From Fredinandcohnia onubensis (lineage in GTDB: Bacteria; Bacillota; Bacilli; Bacillales; Bacillaceae_L), in contig NZ_NSEB01000011.1 of assembly GCF_002734215.1 (NCBI RefSeq), positions 310,001-374,000 on the forward strand: 64,000 nt of DNA, written 5' to 3'. The position numbers were made by a program, and so were the translations under genes. The notes below the pieces were generated by a model that saw nothing but the letters and a program-made list of their open reading frames with translations, was not told the DNA's origin and made no database searches. This document shows positions 17,401 to 26,812 of this stretch, in pieces. Every line of letters begins with the position of its first letter. Within the stretch, counting starts at the first letter, position 1.

Positions 17401-18042
17401 TTAGAAGATGCCTTGATAAAATCCAAAATGAATGAATGTTCGATTATCCATTTCAAGTAAGGAATAAATCGTGGTTTTAAAGGGATTCCACGTTAAAAAT
17501 GCTGAATCCTGGTTAATTGTTTCCTTATGTGTAACAGTCTCTTTTACAGAAGGAGCTTCATCTTGTAATTGTAAATCCGTAATAAGCCAGTTTGAGTTTA
17601 TTTTTTCAATTGTGATGACTTCATAATGATCTTTATAAGCAACCGGACCTGACTCTGGGGCTTTAAATAACTCATAGACAAAAACCTTCTTTTCGTTTTG
17701 ATCGAATAAAATTTTTGTTTCGTCTGTATACGAATAAAACGGAACAAAGTAGAGGGCAAAATCAGATCCATACACAATATACCCATCTTTTTCCTTTATT
17801 AAATTCTCCTCTAAAAATGTGTTTGCATAATCTGAATGAAAAAAAGGGGCAAGAACTTGTTGAACTTCTTCATAGGTACGAAATTCAGATGTTAGTGAAG
17901 ATTGCGCTTGAAACGCTTCTTGTAAGAATGTGAACACTTCCTCTTGTGTAAGAGGTTGATTAGATGACGCTTTAGCTGTTGGAATAGAAACTAGTCCGAT
18001 TAAACAAATGACAATGAGTAGTAGTGAGATTCGCTTGCTCAA
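17401..18042 (-). CDS. Secreted protein, DUF3993-like
   Basis: This 213-residue protein starts with a signal peptide (KRISLLLIVICLIGLVSIPTAKA, cleavage likely after AKA). The mature part is rich in aromatic and acidic residues and looks like the Bacillus-restricted DUF3993 family. That assignment is from general appearance and is not firm. The start is a TTG at 18042 eight bases after AAAGGATGA. It is a single gene with a shared downstream terminator. It is probably extracytoplasmic, with unknown function. The upstream 18043-18348 gap holds no other gene. Confidence 0.6.
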   Translation of the reverse strand: MSKRISLLLIVICLIGLVSIPTAKASSNQPLTQEEVFTFLQEAFQAQSSLTSEFRTYEEVQQVLAPFFHSDYANTFLEENLIKEKDGYIVYGSDFALYFVPFYSYTDETKILFDQNEKKVFVYELFKAPESGPVAYKDHYEVITIEKINSNWLITDLQLQDEAPSVKETVTHKETINQDSAFLTWNPFKTTIYSLLEMDNRTFIHFGFYQGIF

Positions 18043-18348
18043 ATTATCATCCTTTCATTAAATGACTGGTTATGTACAAGTACCCTCATTTTAACAAGTT
18101 CTAAAGTGCCCGTGGATATGAATCGTTCGTTAAATAATTGCAGATTTTGACATGTTTATTTATATACAAACAATAAATTCATAAATCTAGTGAAAAAAAG
18201 AATGAATTTTGACATACAAGCTGAGAAAACCCTTACGTAATTAGTATTGTTTACAACTGTAATACATATTTAAAATTTAAGTGAATATGAATATGCTACA
18301 CTAGTCTCATAGCTTCAATTGATTATAAAGAATAGGTTGGCGGTTAGG

Positions 18349-19212
18349 ATGGCAAAAAAATATACAAGACGACAATTTATTAAACGGGCGTTTGCCACAG
18401 CAGCAACAGCTGCAATTGCGTCCTCTTTCGGGTATTTGTATGCTCGATATTTGGAGCCGAAACAGCTAGATATCACGTCTCATAAAATTGTACATCCTAC
18501 TATTCCAAAAGACTTTGACAATCTAAGGATTGTCCAATTTAGTGATACTCATCTTGGGCATTATTACACACTAGAACAACTTACTCATCTCGTCGATCAA
18601 ATAAATACCTACAAACCGGATCTTCTATTTTTCACAGGAGATTTAATGGATGAGCCTAATAAATATGCAGCTGCCAATCATCTCATCCCGATCCTAAAAC
18701 GGTTAGAAGCTCCTCTTGGGAAATTTGCCATTTACGGTAACCATGACCATGGGGGTTACGGATCTGAGATTTATAAACAACTAATGGAACAAACCGATTT
18801 TACTCTCTTAATGAACAGTTCGAAGGAAATTTACTTGAGAGATTCAAAAATTACCATTGTGGGATTAGATGATGTCATGCTTGGACGTCCTAGTTTTGAA
18901 CAAGCCTTTCAAAACGTAGATTCGTCTAGTTATACAATTCTACTTGCTCATGAGCCGGATATTGCTGACCGAGCAGCTGAAGTGGGAGCGCATTTGCAAT
19001 TATCAGGTCATAGTCATGGTGGACAAATTCAGCTACCATTTGTGGGACCATTAATTACTCCCCCGCTTGGAAGTATCTATTATGAGGGTGCCCATGAAAT
19101 TGGTGCTACTAAAATGTTCCTCTATGTCAATCGCGGACTTGGTACAACTAGACTTCCATTACGATTTCTAGCAAAACCTGAAATCTCCATTTTTACATTA
19201 CAATCGAAATAA
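18349..19212 (+). CDS. ykuE: Tat-exported metallophosphoesterase YkuE
   Basis: This is a calcineurin-type phosphoesterase. The N-terminus has a twin-arginine signal (TRRQFIKR then a hydrophobic alanine-rich stretch), as in B. subtilis YkuE, a TatAy-TatCy substrate retained at the cell wall. Metal motifs are FSDTHLG (Asp66, His68), TGDLMD, GNHDHGG and GHSHGGQ. I choose the ATG at 18349, matching the B. subtilis N-terminus (287 residues). A TTG at 18319 would add ten residues but has no ribosome binding site. Partners such as tat genes are not in the window. Confidence 0.92.
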   Translation: MAKKYTRRQFIKRAFATAATAAIASSFGYLYARYLEPKQLDITSHKIVHPTIPKDFDNLRIVQFSDTHLGHYYTLEQLTHLVDQINTYKPDLLFFTGDLMDEPNKYAAANHLIPILKRLEAPLGKFAIYGNHDHGGYGSEIYKQLMEQTDFTLLMNSSKEIYLRDSKITIVGLDDVMLGRPSFEQAFQNVDSSSYTILLAHEPDIADRAAEVGAHLQLSGHSHGGQIQLPFVGPLITPPLGSIYYEGAHEIGATKMFLYVNRGLGTTRLPLRFLAKPEISIFTLQSK

Positions 19213-19215
19213 CGA

Positions 19216-19243
19216 AAGAGGATGACCCTTAGGCCATCCTCTT
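19216..19243. terminator. Terminator between ykuE and the GGDEF/EAL gene
   Basis: AAGAGGATG pairs with CATCCTCTT around a ten-base centre. It lies between convergent genes. The T-runs are short on both sides. Confidence 0.65.
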
Positions 19244-20972
19244 ACTTATTAGTTAAATAATGCTCAATCAACTCATCTTCTGGTATTGGTTTACTAAAGA
19301 AATAGCCTTGTACTTTATGACACCCCATAATCTTGAAAAACTCAACCTGTTGTTCCTCTTCAACCCCTTCAGCAATCACTGAAAGTCCTAAACTTTGGGC
19401 TAAGTGAATGATTGTAGTTGTAATCGCAGCATCCTTTTCATCACGGAGAACATCTTTTACAAAGGACTTATCGATTTTTAATGTATCGATTGGAAGTTTT
19501 TTTATATAGCTTAAGGAAGAATAGCCTGTACCAAAGTCATCCACGGCAATTCGAACTCCAATTTCCTTTAATTTCGCCAATGTAAGCATCGTTTTCTTTG
19601 GGTCTAACATGGCTCCCTCGGTAAGCTCAATTTCAATACTACCTGGATAGATTTGATTCTCCTCAATATTCCGTTGAATCATATTTACTAATTCAGGTTG
19701 TTGGAATTGTTTTGGTGATAAATTAATACCAACGGATACAGTCCCATATCCACTCTCTTTCCAACGCTTTAAATTCTGACAAACTGTGTGAATTAGCCAT
19801 TCTCCAATTGATAAAATGAGTCCGGTATCTTCGGCTATCGGTATGAATTCAGCAGGTGACACAAACTCTAGTGTCGGATGATTCCATCTTAACAAAGCCT
19901 CAAAGCTAGTCACCTTACCTGAACTAAGGTCCAACTGTGGTTGATAGTAGATTTCAAGTTCATTTTTCTCAATAGCCCTTCTAAGACCTGTCTCAAGGTG
20001 CATCAAATGGGAAGACTGCTTCTGTAAATCAGTACTATAAAATTGATAGAGCGCCCTGCCTAATTCCTTGGCACGATACAAGGCTGTATCGGCATTTTTC
20101 ACTAAAGTATCAACATCATTGCCATCAGTTGGAAAGAGACTAATTCCAATACTTGCTGTAATAAAGAATTCCTTTTTTTCTAGTATGAAAGGCTTTTCAA
20201 ACATTCGGTTCAGTTTCTCCGCAAATGCCTCGGAATGCTCTCTTGATGAATTTGGAACAATGATGATAAATTCATCCCCGCCTTGACGGAAAACCTTATA
20301 GCCTCTTTGACTAATTGAAGATAACCGTCTGCCAACTTCTTTTAATAAATGGTCCCCCGCTACATGTCCCATAGAATCATTGAAAAATTTAAAACGATCA
20401 AGATCTATGAACATTAATGCAAATTGCTGATCAAGCTCTATTGCTTCTGCAACCGCGTTATCTAATTCCTTCTTTAATGAACTGCGATTAGGTAAACCAG
20501 TAAGTTGATCATGATAAGCCATATAGGTAATCATTTCTTTGTCGGCAACCCTTGCAGAGATGTCACGAGTGACACTTACGATGAATAGAATATTTCCTTT
20601 GTCATCAAAGACTGGGGTTAAAAGTGATTCACCGTGTACAACTTTATTATCTGGTAGAATCACAACATCCTGAAACGAGACTGCCTCCCTTTTCTCCAAA
20701 ACAGATTTATATTGTGTATGCAAATGATCAGCCGTTTCTTTAGGTAACACCTCGTAAAGTGTTTTCCCAAGGCTTGAGTTCGTTAATTTTGCATGCCCCT
20801 TCGCTTCTTCATTTAAGAAGACGTAGGTAAAAATGTCGCCTTCTTCTACTTTCATGACATATATTAAATCCTTGATATGTTTAAGGATAATTTCAAAGAT
20901 GATTGCTTCAATTTTCTCACCAAAGTGGCTAAATTGCTTATCCTTCAAAATTACATGATTAATGTTGTTCAT
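19242..20972 (-). CDS. PAS-GGDEF-EAL cyclic-di-GMP protein
   Basis: This 576-residue soluble protein has a PAS domain (about 25-140), a GGDEF domain with an intact GGDEF at 231-235, and an EAL domain with intact EAL at 358-360 plus DDFGTGYSS and EGVE. Both catalytic motifs are intact, so it could make or degrade c-di-GMP. No RxxD inhibitory site precedes GGDEF. There are no membrane segments. In B. subtilis this locus carries the EAL protein YkuI, but the domain layout here differs. It is a single-gene unit, and the PAS ligand is unknown. Confidence 0.92.
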   Translation of the reverse strand: MNNINHVILKDKQFSHFGEKIEAIIFEIILKHIKDLIYVMKVEEGDIFTYVFLNEEAKGHAKLTNSSLGKTLYEVLPKETADHLHTQYKSVLEKREAVSFQDVVILPDNKVVHGESLLTPVFDDKGNILFIVSVTRDISARVADKEMITYMAYHDQLTGLPNRSSLKKELDNAVAEAIELDQQFALMFIDLDRFKFFNDSMGHVAGDHLLKEVGRRLSSISQRGYKVFRQGGDEFIIIVPNSSREHSEAFAEKLNRMFEKPFILEKKEFFITASIGISLFPTDGNDVDTLVKNADTALYRAKELGRALYQFYSTDLQKQSSHLMHLETGLRRAIEKNELEIYYQPQLDLSSGKVTSFEALLRWNHPTLEFVSPAEFIPIAEDTGLILSIGEWLIHTVCQNLKRWKESGYGTVSVGINLSPKQFQQPELVNMIQRNIEENQIYPGSIEIELTEGAMLDPKKTMLTLAKLKEIGVRIAVDDFGTGYSSLSYIKKLPIDTLKIDKSFVKDVLRDEKDAAITTTIIHLAQSLGLSVIAEGVEEEQQVEFFKIMGCHKVQGYFFSKPIPEDELIEHYLTNK

Positions 20973-21152
20973 GAGACCATTCCTTGCTACAGATTAATAT
21001 TTATCTCTTCGGCATACATCGACAAAAACCTTTAATTTTTCAATAATTATTTTTATATAATCACTTCAAAGATTTAACGAGAACGATATGCTTGATGAAT
21101 TTGTCAAAATACACTACTACCAGTATAATAAAAGATAGAAAGGAGAGAAAGT

Positions 21153-21620
21153 ATGAAAAAACAGGTAAATCAAGCCCCGCTTGAACCAAATGTGGACAAC
21201 CTAGCACGTGCCATATTTGTTGTAAACCGCCATGCCAAAACGGCTACTAACCCAAAATTCTTATACTTACTAAAACGAAAAGCACTAGAAAAGCTTATAT
21301 CCGAAGGGAAAGCCAAAAAGGAAGGACTACATTTTTCCAGAAATCCGAAAAATAGTCAACAGCAATCCGATGTCTTAATTTCAGCCGGAGACTATTATTT
21401 TCACATGCCTCCTACAAAAGAAGACTTCTCTCGCCTACCACACCTTGGACAATTGAATCAGACATATCGAAATCCAAAAACCTATCTATCACTTTCTCTA
21501 GCAAAAAGCCTGCTACAGCAATACGTTGGAATTGAAGAAAAAACCGAGAATACGAACCGACCAAACAAACGAACATACCAAAAACCCGTATTCAAAAAAC
21601 TAGGAGAAAGCTATCGGTAA
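21153..21620 (+). CDS. ykyB: YkyB family protein
   Basis: This conserved Bacillus protein of 155 residues matches YkyB (NLARAIFVVNRHAKTA, FSRNPKNSQQQSDVLISAGDYYFHMPP). Its function is unknown. It is strongly basic, with a low-complexity Lys/Thr/Asn-rich tail. The ATG follows AGAAAGGAGAG. It is a single gene ending in a bidirectional terminator. In B. subtilis ykyB also lies in the yku region, near cheV and ykuC. Confidence 0.88.
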   Translation: MKKQVNQAPLEPNVDNLARAIFVVNRHAKTATNPKFLYLLKRKALEKLISEGKAKKEGLHFSRNPKNSQQQSDVLISAGDYYFHMPPTKEDFSRLPHLGQLNQTYRNPKTYLSLSLAKSLLQQYVGIEEKTENTNRPNKRTYQKPVFKKLGESYR

Positions 21621-21628
21621 ATTCCATT

Positions 21629-21660
21629 AAAAAAACCAGGACGATGTACCTGGTTTTTTT
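21629..21660. terminator. Bidirectional terminator
   Basis: AAAAAAACCAGG and CCTGGTTTTTTT pair around ACGATGTA between the convergent genes ykyB and the DUF1906 gene. The stop of the latter lies inside the structure. Confidence 0.9.
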
Positions 21661-22309
21661 AATGTAGGTAATTTAAAGCCCGCTGGTCAGCTAAATTTGT
21701 ATTAATTGGACAGTCTTCCGAATCTCTTCCATATTGCCAAACCCATACATTTGCCTTACATTTTGGTGATATTGGTTTGTATTTAGGTGCATTTCGTTCC
21801 TTTGTCACCCCAGGCTCAGGTTCAGCACTCCAAAGGATTGTATGAACAGCTACCTGTTTATTTTTTCGGACAGCCTCACAATAAGCTACAGCAAAATCGC
21901 CTTTGACGGGATCGTTGTATATCCCTGGACGGAATCCACTTGGGTAAATCGATTCCACCCACCCCCGAATCCAAGCATCGTCTACAGCAAAAAAACGTTT
22001 TACATTTGCAAACAACGCTACATTGTTTGGAATGCCAAGACGTCTTGCATTAAATACTGCATTTCTTGCAGCAAGCTGCCCTTTTTCATATCCTATTGCA
22101 TCAGAAAAGACATTATAGATGGGCAAAACCTTGATTCCTCGGTTCCGTAAGAATGAAATTTCTGCTCTTGTTAATCCTGCTGAAACATCGGGAACTTCAC
22201 TTAAATAACGGCCCCAGAATTTCGGGTTCCCAAATTTAGATTTTACACATGTATATAGCTCTTCATCAGCAGTTACCGCTGAATCCACTCCCCACACATA
22301 TCTAGGCAT
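21659..22309 (-). CDS. DUF1906 glycoside-hydrolase-like protein
   Basis: This 216-residue protein has the DUF1906 (Rv2525c-like glycoside hydrolase) pattern: GVDSA near the start, FWGRYLSE, GIKVLPIYNVF, FRPGIYNDP and a final VWVWQYGRDSEDCPINTNLAD. These are TIM-barrel relatives of cell-wall hydrolases. No signal peptide is visible. I start it at the ATG at 22309, eight bases after AGGGG. An in-frame GTG two codons earlier is too close to that site. It follows the propeller gene by 25 bases, so the two form an operon and may act on the same glycan. This may be a spore or surface function. Confidence 0.8.
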   Translation of the reverse strand: MPRYVWGVDSAVTADEELYTCVKSKFGNPKFWGRYLSEVPDVSAGLTRAEISFLRNRGIKVLPIYNVFSDAIGYEKGQLAARNAVFNARRLGIPNNVALFANVKRFFAVDDAWIRGWVESIYPSGFRPGIYNDPVKGDFAVAYCEAVRKNKQVAVHTILWSAEPEPGVTKERNAPKYKPISPKCKANVWVWQYGRDSEDCPINTNLADQRALNYLH

Positions 22310-22334
22310 ATCCACAACCCCTGTTCAATTGAAA

Positions 22335-23603
22335 TTATGATTTCCATTTATGGATAAGTTGGTTGTTTTCTCCTCTAGCGAATACATCAATTCGATTTCG
22401 ATTCCATGAGGCTGAGGATGGTTCGGAAGTCAATTTACCACCAAGGTCCTCCCATTCATTCCAACGGCTTCCATCCCAATTTTTTAGATATAAATGATCG
22501 TCTGTACCTTTTACAAAAACATCAAGATTATTAGGCTCTCTTGAAGATGCAGCTGGACTTGAAGTTAATTGCCCACCAAGATCTTCCCAATTGCTCCAGC
22601 TTGAGCCATCCCAATACTTATGATAAAGGGCTCTATTTTCACCTCGTGCAAAGACGTCGATACGATTTGGCCCCCACGACACTGCTCCAGGTGCAGACGT
22701 AAGAACACCACCTAGGTCCTCCCACTCACTCCAACTATCCCCATCCCAATATTTATGATAAAGATGGCGATCTGTGCCTCTTCCGAATACATCTAGGCGA
22801 TTTTCAGCCCAAGATGAGACAGCAGGTGATGATGTTAAGACTCCACCCAAATCTTCCCACTCACTCCAAGTGGATCCGTTCCAATATTTATGAATCAAGT
22901 GGTTATTCTCACCACGAGAAAACACATCTACCCTGCCAGGTCCCCATGAGACAGCAGCTGGTGAAGATGTTAAAGTACCTCCGAGGCTTTCCCAATCTGT
23001 CCAATTAGTTCCATTCCACATCCGCCGATACAACACACGGTTTCTTCCACGCACATAGACATCTAACTGATTTCTTCCGGGTACAGTAACAGAAGGTCCA
23101 GATGTTAAGTAGCCTCCAAGATCTTCCCAATCACTCCAACTCTTTTCAGGTGAAAAGCCAATATTTTCATAAGTAAGCCGAATAATCGCTTTAAATATTC
23201 TTTCAAGCTCACGTTCCGGAATTCGGTAAGGCGATAACACACCAAAGACCCAGTTAGCTTGACGACGAAATGCCTGATACGTTTGATTCACTTTTTGATC
23301 TAAAGAACCTGAGAATTGATTTTGAGTCATCAACGTGTACATGACAAGTTTCATAGCTATATACTGCGATAAACTACGGTTTACATTAAATTCAGCTAAT
23401 TGATCATAGTAAGGCTTTAAATTTTTTCGTACTTCTTTCCATACATTCTGAAATTCTTCTGTTTGTCTTTGCTGCTGGTCTGTAGTGGGGGTATTTATAT
23501 AATTAGCCTGTTGGTAGCCATTTGCGGGATAATAAGGATAATAATAGTTTGGAACCACGCGAGTGTAAGGATTCATTGGATATCCACCATATGGTTGATT
23601 CAT
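22335..23603 (-). CDS. Lectin-like beta-propeller repeat protein
   Basis: This 422-residue protein has a Tyr/Pro/Asn-rich head (1-55), a helical region of about 120 residues, then six repeats of about 45 residues with consensus W-x-x-WEDLGG-x-LTSSP...DVF-x-RG...L-x-H-K-YWDG. This repeat is typical of DUF346/PLL-type propeller lectins, which bind sugars between blades. It has no signal peptide. It is the first gene of an operon with the DUF1906 protein and follows AAAAGGAGGT. The head composition resembles spore-coat or exosporium proteins, which is an inference only. Confidence 0.85.
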   Translation of the reverse strand: MNQPYGGYPMNPYTRVVPNYYYPYYPANGYQQANYINTPTTDQQQRQTEEFQNVWKEVRKNLKPYYDQLAEFNVNRSLSQYIAMKLVMYTLMTQNQFSGSLDQKVNQTYQAFRRQANWVFGVLSPYRIPERELERIFKAIIRLTYENIGFSPEKSWSDWEDLGGYLTSGPSVTVPGRNQLDVYVRGRNRVLYRRMWNGTNWTDWESLGGTLTSSPAAVSWGPGRVDVFSRGENNHLIHKYWNGSTWSEWEDLGGVLTSSPAVSSWAENRLDVFGRGTDRHLYHKYWDGDSWSEWEDLGGVLTSAPGAVSWGPNRIDVFARGENRALYHKYWDGSSWSNWEDLGGQLTSSPAASSREPNNLDVFVKGTDDHLYLKNWDGSRWNEWEDLGGKLTSEPSSASWNRNRIDVFARGENNQLIHKWKS

Positions 23604-23922
23604 GACAGGTACCTCCTTTTATTCTTTTAACTTTATTCAGCAAAACTGAAAAAAGTGAAAAAGTTGTTCATTTCATACTATGAAATTTATTAGGAAAGTA
23701 GCCCATTTTTTCATATTCCGCGAACCATATATCCAAGTTTGCCAATTCATCTAAATTCTGACATATCCAAATTTTCTAAAAAATACTTTACTTTTTGCCT
23801 AATTACCTTCATAATAGAAAGACAACTAGAAATTATTAAATGAAATGATTCTGGTTACATGTATAAGGTGAAGGGGTTTTTGATTTATAAAGAAGTGAAA
23901 AAATCAAAGGAGTGATTAAGTA

Positions 23923-24159
23923 ATGAACCATTTTAACAAAGAGCAAAAGAATGAGGTAGTCGTAATTTCTCAAACGCCTGATGAAGAAATGTATGAAAAG
24001 GTAGCCGAAATGGTTCTCATCCAATCACAGGCCTCCTTTAGAAAAGAACAATTACTTAAACAAATCGACCAATCACTTATTAACAAAGATGAAACATTAT
24101 TTATGGAACTTACAAAACAATATAATATGTTACTGTCTCAACATAGCTTTTTACAATAG
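23923..24159 (+). CDS. IDEAL-domain protein
   Basis: This small acidic protein of 78 residues has a C-terminal segment, IDQSLINKDETLFMELTKQY, that fits the IDEAL domain found in Bacillus YpiB and related small proteins. IDEAL domains are thought to mediate protein-protein contacts. The ATG follows AAAGGAGTG. It is a single gene with a terminator at 24339. Its binding partner is unknown. The gap 23604-23922 upstream has one copy of the 14-bp TTAACTTTATTCAG motif and no other gene. Confidence 0.7.
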   Translation: MNHFNKEQKNEVVVISQTPDEEMYEKVAEMVLIQSQASFRKEQLLKQIDQSLINKDETLFMELTKQYNMLLSQHSFLQ

Positions 24160-24166
24160 ATCAAAT

Positions 24167-24336
24167 GCGCCTTGGCGTATTTGCGAGCCCGATTTTTTTC
24201 GAGCTTGCTCGAAAACTTACCTTTGAAAAATCGTGGCATCCGCCGGAGGCTTTAACTTTATTCAGCCGGTATTTGAAATGACTTCTCTTTTTACAATTAC
24301 TTTTAATACTATAGATTTTCAACTGAATAAAGTTAA
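24167..24336. repeat. Structured intergenic element with 14-bp inverted repeat
   Basis: After the IDEAL gene lies a GC-richer, hairpin-dense stretch (GCGCCTTGGCG, CGAGCTTGCTCG, CCGCCGGAGG). It is followed by TTAACTTTATTCAG (24252-24265) and its exact complement CTGAATAAAGTTAA (24323-24336). The same 14-mer also occurs at 23627-23640. It is non-coding and probably belongs to a dispersed repeat family. The identity is unknown. Confidence 0.4.
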
Positions 24337-24338
24337 TT

Positions 24339-24370
24339 GGCTGGTGCGAAATGCACTAGCCTTTTATTTT
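24339..24370 (+). terminator. Terminator of the IDEAL gene
   Basis: GGCTGGTGC pairs with GCACTAGCC around GAAAT, followed by TTTTATTTTT. Confidence 0.85.
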
Positions 24371-24376
24371 TCCTAT

Positions 24377-24409
24377 TAAAAACGGTGTAACTTCTAAGAG
24401 TTACACCGT
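24377..24409 (-). terminator. Terminator of the histidine kinase gene
   Basis: ACGGTGTAAC pairs with GTTACACCGT on the minus strand, followed by TTTTAAT. The stem overlaps the stop region of the kinase. Confidence 0.85.
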
Positions 24410-26257
24410 CTCATTTACACGTGGAAGCTTTATCTCAAAGGTTGTTCCTTCATTTTCTTTGCTATCGACCTTAATTTCACCGTTATGATTTTCAATAATA
24501 TTATAACTAACCATAAGGCCAAGCCCCGTTCCTTTTTCCTTCGTTGTGTAAAAAGGCTCCCCGATTCGCTCAAGGATCGATTTTGGTATCCCACACCCCT
24601 CATCTATAAACAAAATATAAATGGAGTCGTCCGTAACCATTGTACGAATAAAAATATTACCGCCCTTTTCCATTGCATCGATGGAATTCTTAATAAGATT
24701 AATAAAGACCTGCTTTATCTGATTTTCATCGCATGTAATAATGGACTCTTTATTCATAAAGTCGATGTTGATTTGGATACCTTGGAGGATAGCTTGCGTC
24801 TCGAGCAATGTTACAACATCCCGCAAAATGATTCGGATATCTTTATTTTTGAATTTAATTTCTGATGGCTTTGCCAGTAACAATAGCTCACTCAAAATCA
24901 ATTCAATTCGATTTAGTTCTGAAAAAATAATATCGAAATAGTTTTGTTTACCTTTAAAATCATTATGAAACAATTGTAAAAACCCTTTTATAGCGGTTAA
25001 TGGATTTCTAATTTCATGTGCAATACCAGCAGCAAGTTGTCCGGCGATGGACAGTTTTTCAGATTTAATCATTAATTCTTCTGCTTTGATTCGATCAGAT
25101 ATGTCACGAATGATTACTTGAACAGCATCTTCTCCAAAATAAGTAGTTGGAATCCCGATTAATTCTGTATAGACCTGCTTTCCTTGGATCGTATACCAGG
25201 ATTGCTTGCTAAAATTAAATTCTTTTTTTTCAGCATTTACAATTTCGATAAAATCTCTGACCTGATCGTGATTTTCTGGATGGAGAAAGGTATATATATT
25301 TTTTCCAAGCATTTCTGTGTAGCTATTCGCCCCAAACATCTTTACACCTGAGTCATTGATAAAGACCCAATTGTTTTGATAAATAACCGCGATTGTATCG
25401 ATAGAATTCTGGACAATTCGCTGATATCGTTCACGACTTCTATGGATAATATCATGAAAGGACTTTCTTGATGAAATATCATGTAGTACAAGATATTCAT
25501 AGATTTCATCATTTATATAAATCGGTACTTCTTTTACTTCAACAAAGATTTCATCATTATTTTGTTTCTTCCACTTTTGTTCAATAATACCCAATCGATA
25601 CCCGCTTTGTAGCTGTTGAATTCGTTTCTCTACAACTTCATGGAATTCTTGATTGATAAATGAATAAATCGAGTTTCCCAGTACATCCATAGGATTCTGA
25701 ATTTCGAGTAAGTTCGTAACTTCATTATTCATATATAAAATCCTACCGAATTTAGAAATGATAATTGGAAATGGAGCCTCATCGATTAGAATGGATGCAT
25801 CTTTTAATCGATTTTGATGAAGTACAATTTCCGAATTAACTGATGACAATAGGTTATTAGTAGGGATTTCCTCGTGTGTCCGACTATTTTCAGGCTCGAC
25901 TAGCACTCTCATTTTCAATAAAATTTCGTCATATTCGAAGGAATCGGAGTAATAAACAGGTTCAACAGTTGTTTCGAACCAAATAAATTCTTCGTTTGTC
26001 TTCATAACCCTAAGTGCACAAACTGAAACTTCATGCTTATTGAAAAAATAGCTTTCAAGCATGAATCGGTCATCCTTATGGATAATGTTTTTAATGGAAG
26101 ATCCAATTAGTGTTTCATTTGTGTAACCTAAGATTTCTTTACAATTACTTGATATATAGAGAATTTTACTGTTTACCGTAACTGTTAACACAAGATTAAC
26201 CGAGCATTGTGTTTGTGGTAATTGCTGTTGAGCACTAGTTTGATTGCCAAACTCCAT
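24401..26257 (-). CDS. Multi-PAS sensor histidine kinase, sporulation-kinase type
   Basis: This 618-residue kinase has three PAS-type regions (about 15-120, 140-265 and 275-395), a HisKA domain with AAGIAHEIRNPLTAIKG (phospho-acceptor His) and an ATPase domain with N-box, GCGIPKSILERIGEPF and GTGLGLMV. No membrane helices are seen, so it is probably cytoplasmic like KinA. The HEIRNPLT(A/S)IKGF form is typical of the Spo0F-phosphorylating kinases. No response regulator is adjacent, as usual for that group. It ends in its own terminator. Assignment to KinA itself cannot be made from this view. Confidence 0.85.
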   Translation of the reverse strand: MEFGNQTSAQQQLPQTQCSVNLVLTVTVNSKILYISSNCKEILGYTNETLIGSSIKNIIHKDDRFMLESYFFNKHEVSVCALRVMKTNEEFIWFETTVEPVYYSDSFEYDEILLKMRVLVEPENSRTHEEIPTNNLLSSVNSEIVLHQNRLKDASILIDEAPFPIIISKFGRILYMNNEVTNLLEIQNPMDVLGNSIYSFINQEFHEVVEKRIQQLQSGYRLGIIEQKWKKQNNDEIFVEVKEVPIYINDEIYEYLVLHDISSRKSFHDIIHRSRERYQRIVQNSIDTIAVIYQNNWVFINDSGVKMFGANSYTEMLGKNIYTFLHPENHDQVRDFIEIVNAEKKEFNFSKQSWYTIQGKQVYTELIGIPTTYFGEDAVQVIIRDISDRIKAEELMIKSEKLSIAGQLAAGIAHEIRNPLTAIKGFLQLFHNDFKGKQNYFDIIFSELNRIELILSELLLLAKPSEIKFKNKDIRIILRDVVTLLETQAILQGIQINIDFMNKESIITCDENQIKQVFINLIKNSIDAMEKGGNIFIRTMVTDDSIYILFIDEGCGIPKSILERIGEPFYTTKEKGTGLGLMVSYNIIENHNGEIKVDSKENEGTTFEIKLPRVNETV

Positions 26258-26443
26258 GTGTTGAACCCCCTCCCTTTCGATTTAGACGTATCCTTAAGAT
26301 CGAAAATATCTATTTATAATTTTATAATGGTAACCATTTTTTTACTATACTATTACATTAATTTAGGGTTTAGTTCATATCCATAGGTAGAAAGACCTGT
26401 TTTAAGCTATAAAAGCAATTCATCACTATCCATATGTTAAAAA

Positions 26444-26473
26444 TACTCGACAAGCCCTGCCTGTCGAGTTTGT
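26444..26473 (-). terminator. Terminator of the small basic protein gene
   Basis: ACTCGACA and TGTCGAGT pair around GGCAGGGCT, followed by ATTTTT on the minus strand. Confidence 0.85.
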
Positions 26474-26478
26474 AAGTA

Positions 26479-26661
26479 TTAAAGTCCACCTTCATATTTA
26501 CCGTCATTCTTAGAGGCTTTTTCTTTTTTCGCTTTTTTCTTATGTGCTTTGTTCGCTGCTGCGCTACCAAATTCCTTACCGAACTCAGTATCTGTTACAG
26601 CTGAATCAAAGCCTTTTTTGTTTTTTTGTTCAGGATCATTCTTTTTATTACGCTTTGCCAT
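26479..26661 (-). CDS. Small basic protein, possibly SASP-like
   Basis: This 60-residue protein is very Lys-rich (MAKRNKKND...), with a central TEFGKEFGSAAAN segment. Gamma-type small acid-soluble spore proteins have a related TEFASE motif cut by germination protease, so a spore role is possible but unproven. A similar composition and an EFGEEIG segment occur in the 41-residue product at 33703. I start it at the ATG at 26661, eight bases after AAGGGGGTG. The upstream in-frame ATG at 26694 has no such site. It has its own terminator. Confidence 0.6.
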   Translation of the reverse strand: MAKRNKKNDPEQKNKKGFDSAVTDTEFGKEFGSAAANKAHKKKAKKEKASKNDGKYEGGL

Positions 26662-26812
26662 ATTTGAGTGCACCCCCTTAGAGATAATCATCATTATTTT
26701 CTTCTCCTAGAGGGTTTCCTATGCAACAATAGGTAACTGCACATGAGCTTGTTAGTGAATAAATTTCGTTATGACTTTAAGCAAGGTCGTGGACAAAGAT
26801 CCCTTTGTCTCA

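Noticed and set aside
26370-26570. Second small gene on the minus strand over the Lys-rich protein
   Set aside because: It is an alternative frame over the real 26479-26661 gene and the terminator, without its own ribosome binding site.
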